From contig CAXKWD010000006.1 of assembly GCA_964059195.1 (NCBI GenBank), positions 64,435,073 through 64,499,072 of the forward strand: a DNA stretch of 64,000 nucleotides. The letters run 5' to 3'. The notes under the pieces were generated by a model that worked only from the letters and a program-made list of their open reading frames with translations, did no database searches and was not told the origin of the DNA. The translations under genes were made by a program, and so were the position numbers. The DNA comes from Ectobius pallidus. Taxonomy: Eukaryota > Arthropoda > Insecta > Blattodea > Ectobiidae. This document shows, one piece after another, positions 1 to 10,710 of this stretch (position 1 is its first letter; the number at the start of each line of letters is the position of its first letter).

Positions 1-678
1 TTCTCTTTCCTCATCCGAGTCAGATGGATTCTTCTTAAACTATTAATTAGTTTTGTAAGAATTTTTTATTGGTTGATATGTAGACCTAACACTTACCTAC
101 AAGTTAGTGATGAAAATAGTTATTTATGAGCCAAGTGTTAAAAGCCATATTTTATTCTGCGACTAGGTTATCAGCAAAAGAGAATCATTTTACAATGTGT
201 ATCATACACTATTTTTCAGGAAGTCATGAAAATATTTGGGAAAGAAAAATAACTGTAAGGTTTATTGTAATGAAGTATGCACTATGGAGCCAGCCATATT
301 GCAGCGCACAAATGATTGTTATTGCTTTTCTGGTACAGGACTGCCAACGTAAAGACAACGGGTTTCACGCACCAAGTATGGCGATTTATGCAATCACCGT
401 GAGAAATTCACATTTAAAAACCTTAATGAATTATTACATTTTCAATAAGTCATTTCAGTGAGTCTATTTAAAAATCATTTCAAATATTTTAAACTGAAAG
501 AGAATTTTTCATGTGGAGGAATCAATGTTGGTTACCCTAGAGTGTTATAATTTTATAGTTAATATCATCGATCGTTAAAAGTGCTTTTTTTTTTACCTTC
601 GACTGTCTAAAATCTTATTTATGTAAGCCTATGAATACGGAAGTCAATGGATTTCTTATTTTTCACGTTTGTAACCAG
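1..678. other. AT-rich stretch, no gene recognised
   Basis: AT-rich sequence with short open frames that resemble no protein family I know. A pyrimidine-rich tract ending in CAG lies at about 651-678, just before the coding-like remnant, and could be a 3' splice site. Nothing else stands out. Confidence 0.5.
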
Positions 679-1361
679 TTGAATTGCAAACGTTAGGATT
701 GCTTGTCCAATTGATTGACAGTTCAAACAAGCAGATTCTCCCTGATGGAGATTTCTGGGAGTATTTCTACATCAGTGAGTGTCACAAATTAAACCCTTTC
801 TCATGTTTTTTTTTTTTTTTTCCAGAAGGCTTCATTATCAACTTTGATGGCTGTCAGATTGGGTGATACCGTAAATGAACTTTCTCTCACTGATTTCCCA
901 TCGGTCTTATTTCCCACGAGCAGCAATGCTGTTCTTCCAGATATGTGGGAGAGGTGCTTTATCCAATAGTGAAAGTTGCAGGCCTAAAAGAAGATATAGT
1001 CAATTTCTCTTCGTTTTGTCCCTGCTTGTGTTCCTCGTTAATCTACTTGATTTCTGATTCATGTAATGATATTACGTGTCTTTTGCGGACTAATGGTAAC
1101 ACTACTTCGCAGCAGATCACCTTGAAGCAGCTGCTATCTTAGGTAAAAATTTGGATGGGTGTCCACTGCCTTCTCCTTTTACAATTACTGTTTAGTCTAG
1201 TACAGACCTACCCCCAAACTCTGCTGGTGATCTACTGCCATTAATTATTAGATATCCTCTTTTCTTTTAGTTAATGGGAAAATGGGATTGTTAAAGAACA
1301 AAAATACTGCTTGGTCTGGTGTTTCAGCTCTACTTTTCTTCAGTTTTACAATACTTCTAAC
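679..1361 (+). pseudogene. Broken coding-like remnant, possible host gene or old pseudogene
   Basis: Protein-like open stretches follow each other on the plus strand but change frame. 679-774 encodes about 31 residues (beginning ELQTLGLLVQL, ending FWEYFYI) between a pyrimidine tract with CAG and a GTGAGT. A 51-bp interval ending in a poly-T tract and CCAG follows. From 826 about 45 codons read KASLSTLMAVRLG onward. From about 940 the readable text moves to another frame (VLYPIVKVAGLKED), and from 1109 to a third (AADHLEAAAILG), with more open text to about 1290. From about 1280 a further open stretch runs into the hAT-like insertion at 1362 and, with that element and one TSD copy taken out, continues to a stop near 2290. 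I do not recognise the family. The splice phases do not agree across the 51-bp gap, so this is either a decayed gene or chance open frames. Confidence 0.3.
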
Positions 1362-2226
1362 CATGAGTGTACGGTGGGGGAGGGTTGAGGGGGTTGAAAC
1401 CCCTCCCGAAATATCTGAGATGTGCAATAACTTAAAACAAAAACATTGGTTTGGTTATTTTATTATATTTTCATACATATCACAGAATTTTTACAAAACT
1501 CTTGTAAATTTTAATTTCTCATTAATGATTCTTTACTTTCGTAATTTATTTAATAATAATGCACATACTTAATCTCAATAAGCAAATAATATGAAATAAC
1601 TTATATTGTAGAGGATAGCACAGGCCTATTTTTATTAAATAATTTATTTATATTGGTGGGTACTTATAACAGTGACGCGTTAATGGTAAAAAAAAATCCT
1701 CAAAAAATTCTCATAAATGATTCGATATCCTGGATATTTATTGGTGTGATCAGTTGGATCTCAACTTTCAATACGTAAAACCAAATTTTCTGGAATGAAC
1801 TTAGCTCCTGAAATCAGCACGAGTAGTTAAACGAAATTACTACGTCTGCAATCAACTTGCCGATACAGAAACAACAGAATATAGATACAATGATTCATAG
1901 TGCTCCGCATAAAGAAATCATGTGGAATATTGCCCATAATGTGTATTGCATCCTACATTAGGCCTACTATGACAATTTCTCAACAGAAAGGTTTTATTTA
2001 TAATTTTTTTACAACAAGAAATGGAGAGATACCTAAAGAAAACAGTTTGAAATACTGTGATGCGGTAACTAACATATTATTTATAGTGTACTAATGAGCA
2101 CAATACAACTGTTTAGTTACGAAAAATAGTACATTAAGTTACAACGTGCACAAGGACATGGAGCTGAGACAACATTATATTCAACCCCCTCCAAACAGAA
2201 TTTCACCGTACGCCCATGCTTCTAAC
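1354..2226. mobile_element. hAT-like non-autonomous TIR element (857 bp) with 8-bp TSD
   Basis: The element spans 1362-2218. Its ends are imperfect inverted repeats: CATGAGTGTACGGTG on the left, and the right end read in reverse is CATGGGCGTACGGTG. It is flanked by a perfect 8-bp direct repeat, CTTCTAAC, at 1354-1361 and 2219-2226, the TSD length of the hAT superfamily. Just inside the left end is a G-rich tract followed by CCCCT (1374-1406), and the right side carries the matching C-rich tract (about 2183-2192). No transposase-like ORF lies inside, so the copy must have moved with an enzyme supplied elsewhere. Superfamily assignment rests on TSD length and TIR style only. Confidence 0.75.
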
Positions 2227-3194
2227 TACCGTAATAAATTACCAAAATAATTGCTTGTTGCTTCTCTGGAATAATAAAGACCTCTAGTTTAAAATAGCAT
2301 TTTTTATTTTTTTTATTCAATTTTTAAAATCCCAACTCTAAAGTGATTCTTGTTGCGGTAGTTTTAGAGATAATCTGCATATAAGAAGTCGCCGGTTTAT
2401 TCGGAAATATTAATTTATTTATGTTTTAATTTTTATGTTTTTTTGTCAACTAATATAATTCGTCTAATGGTACCCTGGCCCTGGAGTCGTCAAGGCAAAG
2501 GCAGCATGTGCGTAAGGCTGACAGTTTAACAATGTTTGTCTAAAAGTGGTAGGGTTTCCACGGCCTGTTTAATAGGAGGTAATTTACTTTAACTAATGTG
2601 TATCTTGAGATCTAATACTGCAAGTATACTATCTCGTACAGGACTTCCTTTCTTTTTGAATCCACGACTCCATGAAAAGTATAAATTAGATATCCCTAAT
2701 GTCTCAAACAATGGACATTATTAAATATAGATGATTGAAAACCATGCTATTTTGGAACAAATAATATTTGGTAACACTCTTTGTCGTAATATTTTACGTC
2801 AAACCTGTATGTGATGATGATTCTCTCATTATTTCTAAAGCTATTTTTTATCTGTGATCACTCGTTGCAGCTTCTTTATGCCAATGTTATTTGTTGAAGT
2901 AATAATATTATTAGGTTTGTTACAACAACATTCAGTGGCTATCATTGGATGCCAGACACATGCACACATTAGAGGGTATCGAAAATTCTTTTTTTTTTTT
3001 TTTCCGAATCGCTATAGTGCGGAATACTTTCTTCCTGAAACAAGAAGAAAAACGACGTAAAGATTTTAAAATTTTGTTGACATCTTCTGATCGCGCATCG
3101 CACTTAATGTTTATAAAAATTGACAAATTTGAACTTTTTGGAAATTGTTTCAAAATATTGATTAAAGTTCTACAATCGAAAAATTGCAAGTCTC
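2227..3194. other. AT-rich stretch with one dispersed-repeat module
   Basis: No gene recognised. The first 60 bp may continue the coding-like remnant interrupted at 1361. The segment 2500-2593 (GTGCGTAAGGCTGACA near its start, GGCCTGT..ATAGG near its end) is a diverged copy of a module also found at 52381-52503. A poly-T run lies at 2990-3003. Confidence 0.5.
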
Positions 3195-3440
3195 CTGCAT
3201 AAGTTTAACTGGGAGGTGTTGAAACATCCACCCTACAGCCCGGATCTCGCTCTTTGTGATTTTCATCTTTTCCTACACCTCAAAAAATGACAGAGAATGA
3301 CAAAGAGGTGGAGAAGTTGCCACACAGTGGTTCAAATCCCAGACGGCAGACTTCTACGACACAGGTATTCATACGTTGGTCCCACGATAAGGCAAGTGTC
3401 TTAATTCCGGTGGCGAATAGGTTGAAAAATAGCCGAACAC
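3195..3440 (+). pseudogene. Mariner-type transposase remnant (C-terminal end)
   Basis: Translating from 3195 gives a mariner-like block containing HPPYSPDLALCDFHLF. In that family the block surrounds the third catalytic Asp (PPYSPDL..D). After about 50 bp of damaged sequence, a second block in another frame from about 3316 reads ATQWFKSQTADFYDTGIH, then LVPR, matching the C-terminal tail of mariner transposases, which continues toward a YVEK-like end near 3430. There are at least one frameshift and two in-frame stops. The N-terminal DNA-binding region and the first two catalytic residues are not visible upstream. This is a dead, 5'-lost fragment of a DD34D mariner element. No TIRs were found. 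Confidence 0.75.
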
Positions 3441-5289
3441 TTGCTTTATCTGTTGCAATAAACATTTCCGTGAAATTGTGTTTTGTTTCTATAAACGGCC
3501 CGAGGAAATCTTATTTTATGGACGGCCCTTGTTCATAGCATGTAGTTCGTAGTGGGTTTTTTTCTCAGGATTTCCCCCACTCAAAAGAGCTAATACCGGA
3601 TTGGAATTTACTTAAAATTACTCAGGACGGTCCTTGTCCTTTTTTGGCATGTTTGGATTGTCTTGGAAGGAAGTTCTCTCCCCAATATACGTGATCCACA
3701 GCTACGTGCGTTGACTTTTGAATTGCGCAGAAGGGAAATATAGCATGAACATAAAATAAAATAATTAATTAGTCTACGAATTTAGTTGCATTTAAAAAAC
3801 TTCGAGGATCGCAGTTGAGTTGATTAAAGAGTTTCTAGAGGTACGGGACCGAATAAGTCTCAGTACCACTGGTACAGAGGATTTGATACTTTCTTTTTCA
3901 TTAGTAAACCTAGGAATAGGCCGCCACTGCAAGCAGGCACTATTAATCTAAGGGAAACTACTCAGAGGAAAGGGGCATTATCGTTTAGTTCAATTAGGAC
4001 AACAGTAATAAAATATCGTGTATGAAATTAGTAAAAGGGTAATATAGCATTCTAGAACAATGGTTCCACATATAAAAAGCCTCGTTTGCACAATCTGTGA
4101 ATGCTTGTCAGTAATAAGACATTAACGTAATGAGCGTTTTCTTGTTCATCGCACATAACTGCGGAGGGGACAGCATGAAATTTTTGACAGTGATAAGTCT
4201 ACTTAGTAGGGGGTTCCTATTTCCAACCCCACGAACTCGACAAGCCCCTAAACCCCTTTATCACCCTACTCCTCTCCCTCATATCCTGTACGAGCACAAA
4301 CCCCTCGCTTGATTTATTGTCATCAGCAGTCTTGGATAATATGGAGGGAGAAAGAGGGTACAGATCTTGTTAATGCTACACTTGTCGTTCTGGGATTTGA
4401 AAATGGAAAAAGTCGCAATACTTTCTGTCAATTTATCTGGCGGTGAAATCCTGGTATATTTCACGTCCTTAGGACATGATTAGGGTCAACAGATACTCTT
4501 GTAATTAATGCACCCTCCACCCTATCCACTTACAGTTTTTCAGCATCTCATTTTTAAAGATTTCTTTCGTGAATATCAAATTATACAGGGAAGGGTCAGA
4601 GGAAAGGGGAATTGCATAGACTACAAATAAAACCCAAGTTTCAGTGTGATTTTGAATTTACTCTCGGGATAGAAGTTAGAAGTTCACTCTTAACAACAGA
4701 TCTCTAACATCTGAAGCAAACAATTTCATTGTAAGCTTGAAATTAAGTTGAAAAAAAATTAAAATGCGAGACATTTCAAAATCGAAAATAAATGCTGTAG
4801 AATGGTTATAAAATTATTATTTCACAATTCATACAAAAAATACATTACATATTTACATAAGTAACTTCCACTGGATTTGTTTATTCTAAGACAACGAAAA
4901 TTATTTTTTTCTTAGTTCTTCTTAAGGACATTAATTTTAGACTTGGATTGTACAAATAAAGTAGTAATATGTATTTAAAAAAAATCCTTGTAAGAACGTA
5001 TGTGCATTACAAAATTTATAAATACATTGGACACAAGGATAAGAATGTTATGGATATTTCTATGGATTTTCATATGTTAGGCACGCCAATAAAAGGGCAG
5101 CGTGGACATCGAGCATTCTCTCGGTGTAAAACTTGTGACGTTGTATGGAACTAGTGAAGGCAAGATACCTTTAGGCTATTGCTCCTTTCCAAGATTGATT
5201 TAATTGTTCACAATTAAAGAATTAAAGCAAAAGAGTTACACTTCATAACATTTTTCCTCATTGCTTCCGTCCGAATTGTTTTACATTTC
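3441..5289. other. AT-rich stretch, no gene recognised
   Basis: Low-complexity, AT-rich DNA with only short, unconvincing open frames. I found no inverted ends, RNA gene or family signature. It ends at the TTA target duplication of the next element. Confidence 0.5.
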
Positions 5290-6620
5290 TTATGGCCGAG
5301 TGCACCATTCTCCGGTTTTCTCAGCCGTTTCGTTACCGCGGTAAACGTAATACCGGGGTATTCTCAAAATCTTTGTGCACCATTGCGAAAATACCGCGGT
5401 TTGCTAATGCTTGGAAATATTGCGGTTACTCTGCTCCGAATCCATTTTTCCATTGATGGTTTCTTCCATGGCCGCTAGGTTCTCTCTCTCTCTCTCTCTG
5501 CACGTCTGCCAGTCACGGTGGCTCCCTAGTAGGCTATTGGTTTTCCAAATTCAATGTATTTGTTGCCTTATTATTCAATAAAAAGATGTTCATAAGGATA
5601 AAAGGGAATATTATATTGCGTACATATGTCGTCTGAATTCCAACTTTGAATTCAAGCACCATAGATACTGTACCAAACGTGAAATGAGTTGCTTTCGCTC
5701 TGGTTGAGGTGAGAAAGGAAGCTCATTTCAATCGATGTTACAGCACAGTATTTGCAAACCATCGTTTATTCTTCAAATAGATCCCACCTGTCTGTACAAT
5801 TAAATAAAATAACATTGATGTTTTAAAGAATAATTCTCACACGTTTGCAATCCAAGGCAAAGCAACACCACGAAATCTCTGCTCTGAGTTCGACATAGCC
5901 TCGCTTTTATTCCCGTACGACTAGTAGAAATTTTATGTGCAAAATCATGTGCATAGCCATGAAAGGGCTGTTATAATTATGTTCGTGTACTTGCAGGTAT
6001 GATAAATTGATTTACATACCCTATATACCGATACACAGGCTATATCGTGATGCATGCAGCCATTCACTTAAATTTGGCCTAGGACCACTGGTTTTCCATA
6101 TTTCATTTATTTGTTGCCTTTTTGTTCAGTAATAAAAGTTTATAAGAATAAAATGGAATATTATATTGCATATATATGTCGTCTGAATTCAAACTGATTT
6201 CAAACACCATAAATACTGTACTAATCATACTAATCGTGGTTACGCCCACTAGCCTACTCGATGGACCTGGTTTGGTTGAGGTAAGAAAGAAAAGTCATTT
6301 CAATCGATGTTACAGGACAGTATTTGCAAAGATATGCACCATCGTTCATTCTTCAAATAGACCCCACCTGTCTCTCATTATTCTTTATGTTCAATTAGCT
6401 TTTGGCCTAGATATCGTAAATATGATACATTACGCTGATCTCCATCTTGGAAAGAAAACAGCGGTTTTCTCACTTTACAGCTCCTTCACGGCCGGTTTGC
6501 ATCTTACCGCGATAAAAGTCGAAACCGAGCACAGTGCAACGAAAGTAGGACATTACCGGGGTAAACTAAGCAACTTTACCGCGGTATTCTGAATACCGAG
6601 GTTGGTGCACTCGGCCATTA
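5290..6620. mobile_element. PIF/Harbinger-like non-autonomous TIR element (1325 bp), TSD TTA
   Basis: The element spans 5293-6617. The left end reads TGGCCGAGTGCACCA and the right end is its exact reverse complement. Copies of TTA sit at 5290-5292 and 6618-6620; a 3-bp TWA duplication is the mark of PIF/Harbinger elements. Subterminal sequence on both sides is rich in the motif ACCGCGGTA / ACCGGGGTA (about 5335-5400 and 6555-6590), unlike the surrounding AT-rich DNA. No transposase or Myb-like ORF is present, so this is a MITE-like derivative. The interior holds two diverged direct copies of about 270 bp, listed separately. Confidence 0.75.
5533..6375 (+). repeat. Internal direct duplication within the Harbinger-like element
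   Basis: Two diverged copies of a roughly 270-290-bp segment lie at about 5533-5800 and 6083-6375. Shared landmarks in order are TGGTTTTCCA, TTTGTTGCCTT, GGAATATTATATTGC, TATGTCGTCTGAATTC, GGTTGAGGT, CATTTCAATCGATGTTACAG and CTTCAAATAGA. The second copy carries about 35 extra bases before GGTTGAGGT. The level of difference suggests an old duplication. Confidence 0.75.
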
Positions 6621-7049
6621 CTCATTTTTCAGGAAAAGTGCTGGCAATTTTACTAGAAAAACACATGAAATCCTACTCTGCTTCTTGTCAAGTCGATGAA
6701 AAGTATATCTTTAATGCCATGTGATTTTAAAGGTAACATCAATACAATTGTGCATTGTGACTGCCATCCAACTTCTACATTTAGTTATTGTAGAAATCTC
6801 CTTGCCATGTTCTACATTTTTTGCAGATGTTTACTCTATATGTAGGCTATGATATATTTCTTTCTTATTAGATTTTTACTGTTCACAATTCAAAATCGGG
6901 TATTTCGTAATCGACTACTGTATTTCAATGACAGTAATATAAGCGTATTTTTACTGGTTAAGACTTTTAAGTACGATACTCAGGGAGGGTATGAGAGGGT
7001 TAGCTAGATGTATGCAAACGACGTTAAAGTACCTGCCATTCAGTGCAGT

Positions 7050-7050
<1 letters not shown>
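6621..7050. other. AT-rich stretch, nothing recognised
   Basis: Sequence between the Harbinger-like element and the first AAT array. No gene, repeat or RNA signature seen. Confidence 0.5.
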
Positions 7051-7080
<30 letters not shown>

Positions 7081-7087
7081 GTAATAA

Positions 7088-7130
<43 letters not shown>

Positions 7131-7211
7131 AATAGTGATAATGATAATGATCATAATAATATAATTATTATTATTTTTATTAATAATAATAATAATTATT
7201 ATTATTATCAT
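7051..7211. repeat. AAT/ATT microsatellite
   Basis: About 85 bp of nearly pure AAT repeats followed by an interrupted AAT, GAT and ATT stretch. It encodes spurious poly-Asn or poly-Ile frames. Confidence 0.95.
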
Positions 7212-7916
7212 CAACAATTTCACAAGCAATGTTCAAAGCCTATCAATATACTAAAACCGCAAATTAATTATATTTAACAATCTGTTCAAAGTCACACCAC
7301 ATGTATTTCTCGTTCATTGAAGATGAAAAGTTACAACTGTGATCATGTAGTAGGACTTCTTTGTATGAATAAGACCGGCTGCTGAGAAAATTAGGTTGCA
7401 ATATCATTGGTAGGTGATTACTTACTGTAACAAGTACTTCAATCTCAGTTCTGCTTTCATTGTTTTCCGGTATGAATATCCTGTGTTTTATTTCGTAGTT
7501 TTGTTCTTTCAGTTTTAAATGCGTATTAATTAATAAAGGCTTTTCATCTTGTTCCCTTTTAACGCAATGCCTAAACGGTACTGGTCATTCTGTATAATGC
7601 CTAGGAATTGTATAGAATGCCTTGGAAAAGTACGTAACATTTTCACAAAAATCTTATATTTCATAGTTTGCCTAAAACCATCGGGCATTCTATACATTAC
7701 CTAGGCATTCTATAGAATACCGGGATTTCACACGTTGCCAGTAACATATACAATAAAAACTGAGATTCATAACCGAACCTTAATTAAACATGGGTTATGG
7801 CACAACAACAACAATAATAATAATATTATCATTATTATTATTGTTGTTGTTGTGCCATAACCCATGTTTAATTAAGGTTTAATAATGATAATATTATTAT
7901 TATTATTATTGTTAAC

Positions 7917-7947
<31 letters not shown>

Positions 7948-8183
7948 TTAATATTAATAATAATAATAATAATAATGATATTATTATTATTTTTATTTTT
8001 ATTATTGTTGTTGTGCCATAACCCTGGTTAATTGCAGGTTCGGTTATGAATCTCAGTTCTTATTGTATACATCTTCAATGAACGAGAAATACATGTGGTG
8101 TGAGTTTGAACAGATTGTTAAATATAATTAATTTGCGATTTTAGTTTACTGATAGGCTTTGAACATTGCTTATGAAATTGTTG
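7212..8183. repeat. Nested inverted repeat (foldback-like) around AAT/ATT arrays
   Basis: The outer arms of 114 bp, 7212-7325 and 8070-8183, are inverted copies with few differences. Directly inside, 7747-7815 pairs with 8003-8069. The left side carries about 420 bp (7326-7746) absent from the right. In the centre a nearly perfect hairpin has 49-bp arms (7776-7824 and 7831-7879), so the GGTTATGGCACAACAAC motif occurs three times in alternating orientation. The left-only segment has its own inverted pair of about 38 bp around CCTAGG (about 7584-7622 and 7683-7720). It is either a foldback transposon or a local inverted duplication. No TSD was identified. Confidence 0.8.
7881..8010. repeat. AAT/ATT microsatellite inside the inverted repeat
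   Basis: Alternating ATT-rich and AAT-rich blocks that are partly self-complementary and form the right part of the palindromic core. Confidence 0.9.
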
Positions 8184-9593
8184 CACAGGATATCTTTATT
8201 CATATGGTGATTTTTAAAAAACCCAGGGTTCTACTAATTGCATTTTACCTGGGATATGAGACACGCACTCTTGCTATAGACCTTTCATTTTGGAGAAATG
8301 ATAGAAATAACAGAGATGTCTATAATACAGAGCGAATGGAAAGATGCTCCGCAGTGGAGAGAATAGATTGTATGCTGTAGGAAAAGTAGTTATTTTGGCA
8401 GCTCGTGCTTCACCCTCTTTGAATTTCTCCCATTAGGTACACAACCTCCAGCTTGATCCTAGGTCTGCATAAGGATGTACCATTAATCCAGGCAGCTGTG
8501 TTGCCAACAGAAATACTTTTTATAACGGATAAGCAGCCCTTAGCTCACTGCTGAGACACATTACTTTCAAACTGTATGTGTAAGTGAGAATTGTGGAAAA
8601 TAAAGCATCTATTTATGCATTTAAGCAACTGCCAGTCCCTCTCTGTTTTCGTACTCCTTTTAACAATCCTTCCTTCTCTAACGAATGAGATTCTTATAGT
8701 ATTAATTGATAACTTCATGCACAGTGTTATAATAATAATAATAATAATAATAATGGTAATAAAAAGGAGCAAAATATTCATAGTGAATAGACACTAAAGT
8801 TCACTCTTTCCACTATAGAACTGCGTGAAGGACATCTTTCTTTGATCATACCACATTACAATATAATATCTGTCACATTTCTTGTCACATAAAATACATT
8901 AACATATTTCTTGCCACATAAAATACATTCACAATGAGCTTCTGGCTGGTAGTATCTTTTGGTTTTACAGATTTTCGTGTACCAAAAATTTGTCACAACG
9001 TGCCGCAGATCGTATGAACCTTTCATCCATTCTCGTGAAAATCTGTTTAGACTGAAAATATCTTTTGTGGCCACATATGGGCTGGAAAGTATAAGGACAC
9101 AGCTGAAGTCCAAGCACAGAACAGAAAGGAAGAGAAGATTCTACCGGAACGAGCCCTGTGTTTATCAAAATCAAGAGCATGGATATTTGTGTTAAGCTGA
9201 TAACATTACATCCAAAGCCACACAACAGATGAATGAAGTCTTCCATGGAGACCTCATGAGTCCCAATGTTTACCATAGCGACAGAAAATGACTAAGAATA
9301 TTGCCACCTAATGTGAAAATATAAGTTACATGTATGCCGACAATATGGTAACTCCTCAATTAGTCTGAAAGATCTCCTGTCAACTCAATATAAAATCGCA
9401 GGTTGATCAGAAGGAAATGAACTACCCAAATGAATGAGATAAAAGCGGAACTGAACTTCAGGAAATGAAGTAGCCTTTAGGAGCAGGGCCGTGGAAAGAA
9501 AGCAAGGGCCCCAGGGAAAAATTTTCCCGGGCCCCCGTGAAATATTAAATTCTCTACCCAATTCTTCCTTTATAATGTATGCAACAAAAAGAT
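8184..9593. other. AT-rich flank of the R1-like insertion
   Basis: No gene recognised. Contains a short ATA microsatellite at 8729-8757 and a GC-rich hairpin at about 9503-9538, where GGGCCC and GGGAAAA face TTTTCCC and GGGCCC. The hairpin may mark the end of a decayed TIR element, but no partner end was found. Confidence 0.5.
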
Positions 9594-9607
9594 TATGTAA
9601 CGATATT
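9594..9607. repeat. Target-site duplication, left copy, of the R1-like LINE
   Basis: The 14-bp sequence TATGTAACGATATT occurs here and again at 15154-15167, precisely bounding the LINE. Confidence 0.93.
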
Positions 9608-10710
9608 CTCCTGAAGTGAGACAATCAGTCAATGAGACCCCTAAAAGAGGATCCAACCTTCCGAACATAGACGCTAATTCCCGCATAACGGAAATTAATA
9701 CATTTCTCAACGAAGTCTTGCCCAAAGAAGCAAAAATATCAGCTTCACGTCTCCAGCAAGTGAAAGATAAATTTCTGGAATGTGCCTTAATAATAGCGAA
9801 ACAGGATGGTCAAATAAACGAACTGCGAAAAGAGAATTCAAGGCTTCAACAACAAGTTCTGGACTTAAGCAAAGAACACTCCAGTTTGTTAAAGCCAACG
9901 TACGCATGCATGGCAGCAGTGGCGGCATCAAAACCCTCACATGAAAAGCATATCGAACAAGTGGCAGCCAACAAAAATCATGTAGTGTTCATCACCTCAA
10001 AAACCAATGAACAGCCAAGAAGTCTGCAGGAAAAAATTAGAAAAATAATCAACCCAATTGAGGACAGAATTAAAATAAAAAATATTAAAACAACGCCTAG
10101 GTCAGTAATCATAGAAACAGACACTGAGGAAGACATAAAAAAAATCCAGAAAAAAACGGAAAACAATGCTGAAATAAAAGTGGAACTGCCAAAGAAGAAG
10201 AGACCCCTGTTAATACTGTACGACATTCCAACTACTCTAACCAGTGAAGAGATAACAAATTTGGCATATCATCAAAACTTTTATGAGGAAATGAACCTAG
10301 AGCAATTTAAAACAAAATTCCTACCAAGAATCAAAACCGGACCAAAGGAGAAGGCAACAGTCAACCATGTAGTTGAGGTAGATCCGACTCTGAGGAGACA
10401 GATACTACAAAAAAGGTACTTGTATCTCTCCTACACTGCCACAACACCAAAGGATTTCTTGACAATTGCACGTTGTGCTCGATGTCAGGACCTTGGCCAT
10501 GTAGCAAAATTTTGCAGAAAAGAGAAATCAACATGTGGACACTGTGGAGAAGAAGACCATATGAAAGCAAACTGCGCTAAAATAAACCAGGCTGCAGTAT
10601 GCATACCGTGCAAGCTACGAGGGAAATGCTGTAACCAGCAAAATTCGAAGGATTGTCCAACATACCGAATGCTGCTCAACCGGCATATTCAGAGGATAGA
10701 CTATGGATAA
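9608..10710 (+). CDS. LINE ORF1 gag-like protein, N-terminus missing
   Basis: About 364 residues are visible, counted from the GTG at 9616. The frame is open to the 5' junction and has no Met until about residue 98, so the true start was lost. Residues about 30-85 have a coiled-coil pattern (INELRKENSRLQQQVLDL). A Lys-rich stretch around 130-200 precedes a region like the nucleic-acid-binding part of R1-clade Gag proteins (about 198-285). Zinc motifs close the protein: C287, C290, H295, C300; C307, C310, H315, C320; and a third Cys cluster at 329-347. Such proteins coat element RNA and form the ribonucleoprotein delivered to chromatin. The stop overlaps the next start in ATGGATAA (10703-10710), suggesting reinitiation. 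No internal damage is seen. Confidence 0.88.

Noticed and set aside
7008..7277. Open frames rich in Asn or Ile over AAT arrays (also near 37014, 50475 and 50535)
   Set aside because: They are translations of microsatellites without any other protein-like sequence.
9480..9540. End of another hAT element next to the R1-like LINE
   Set aside because: The GC-rich hairpin is suggestive but no partner end or 8-bp duplication was found.
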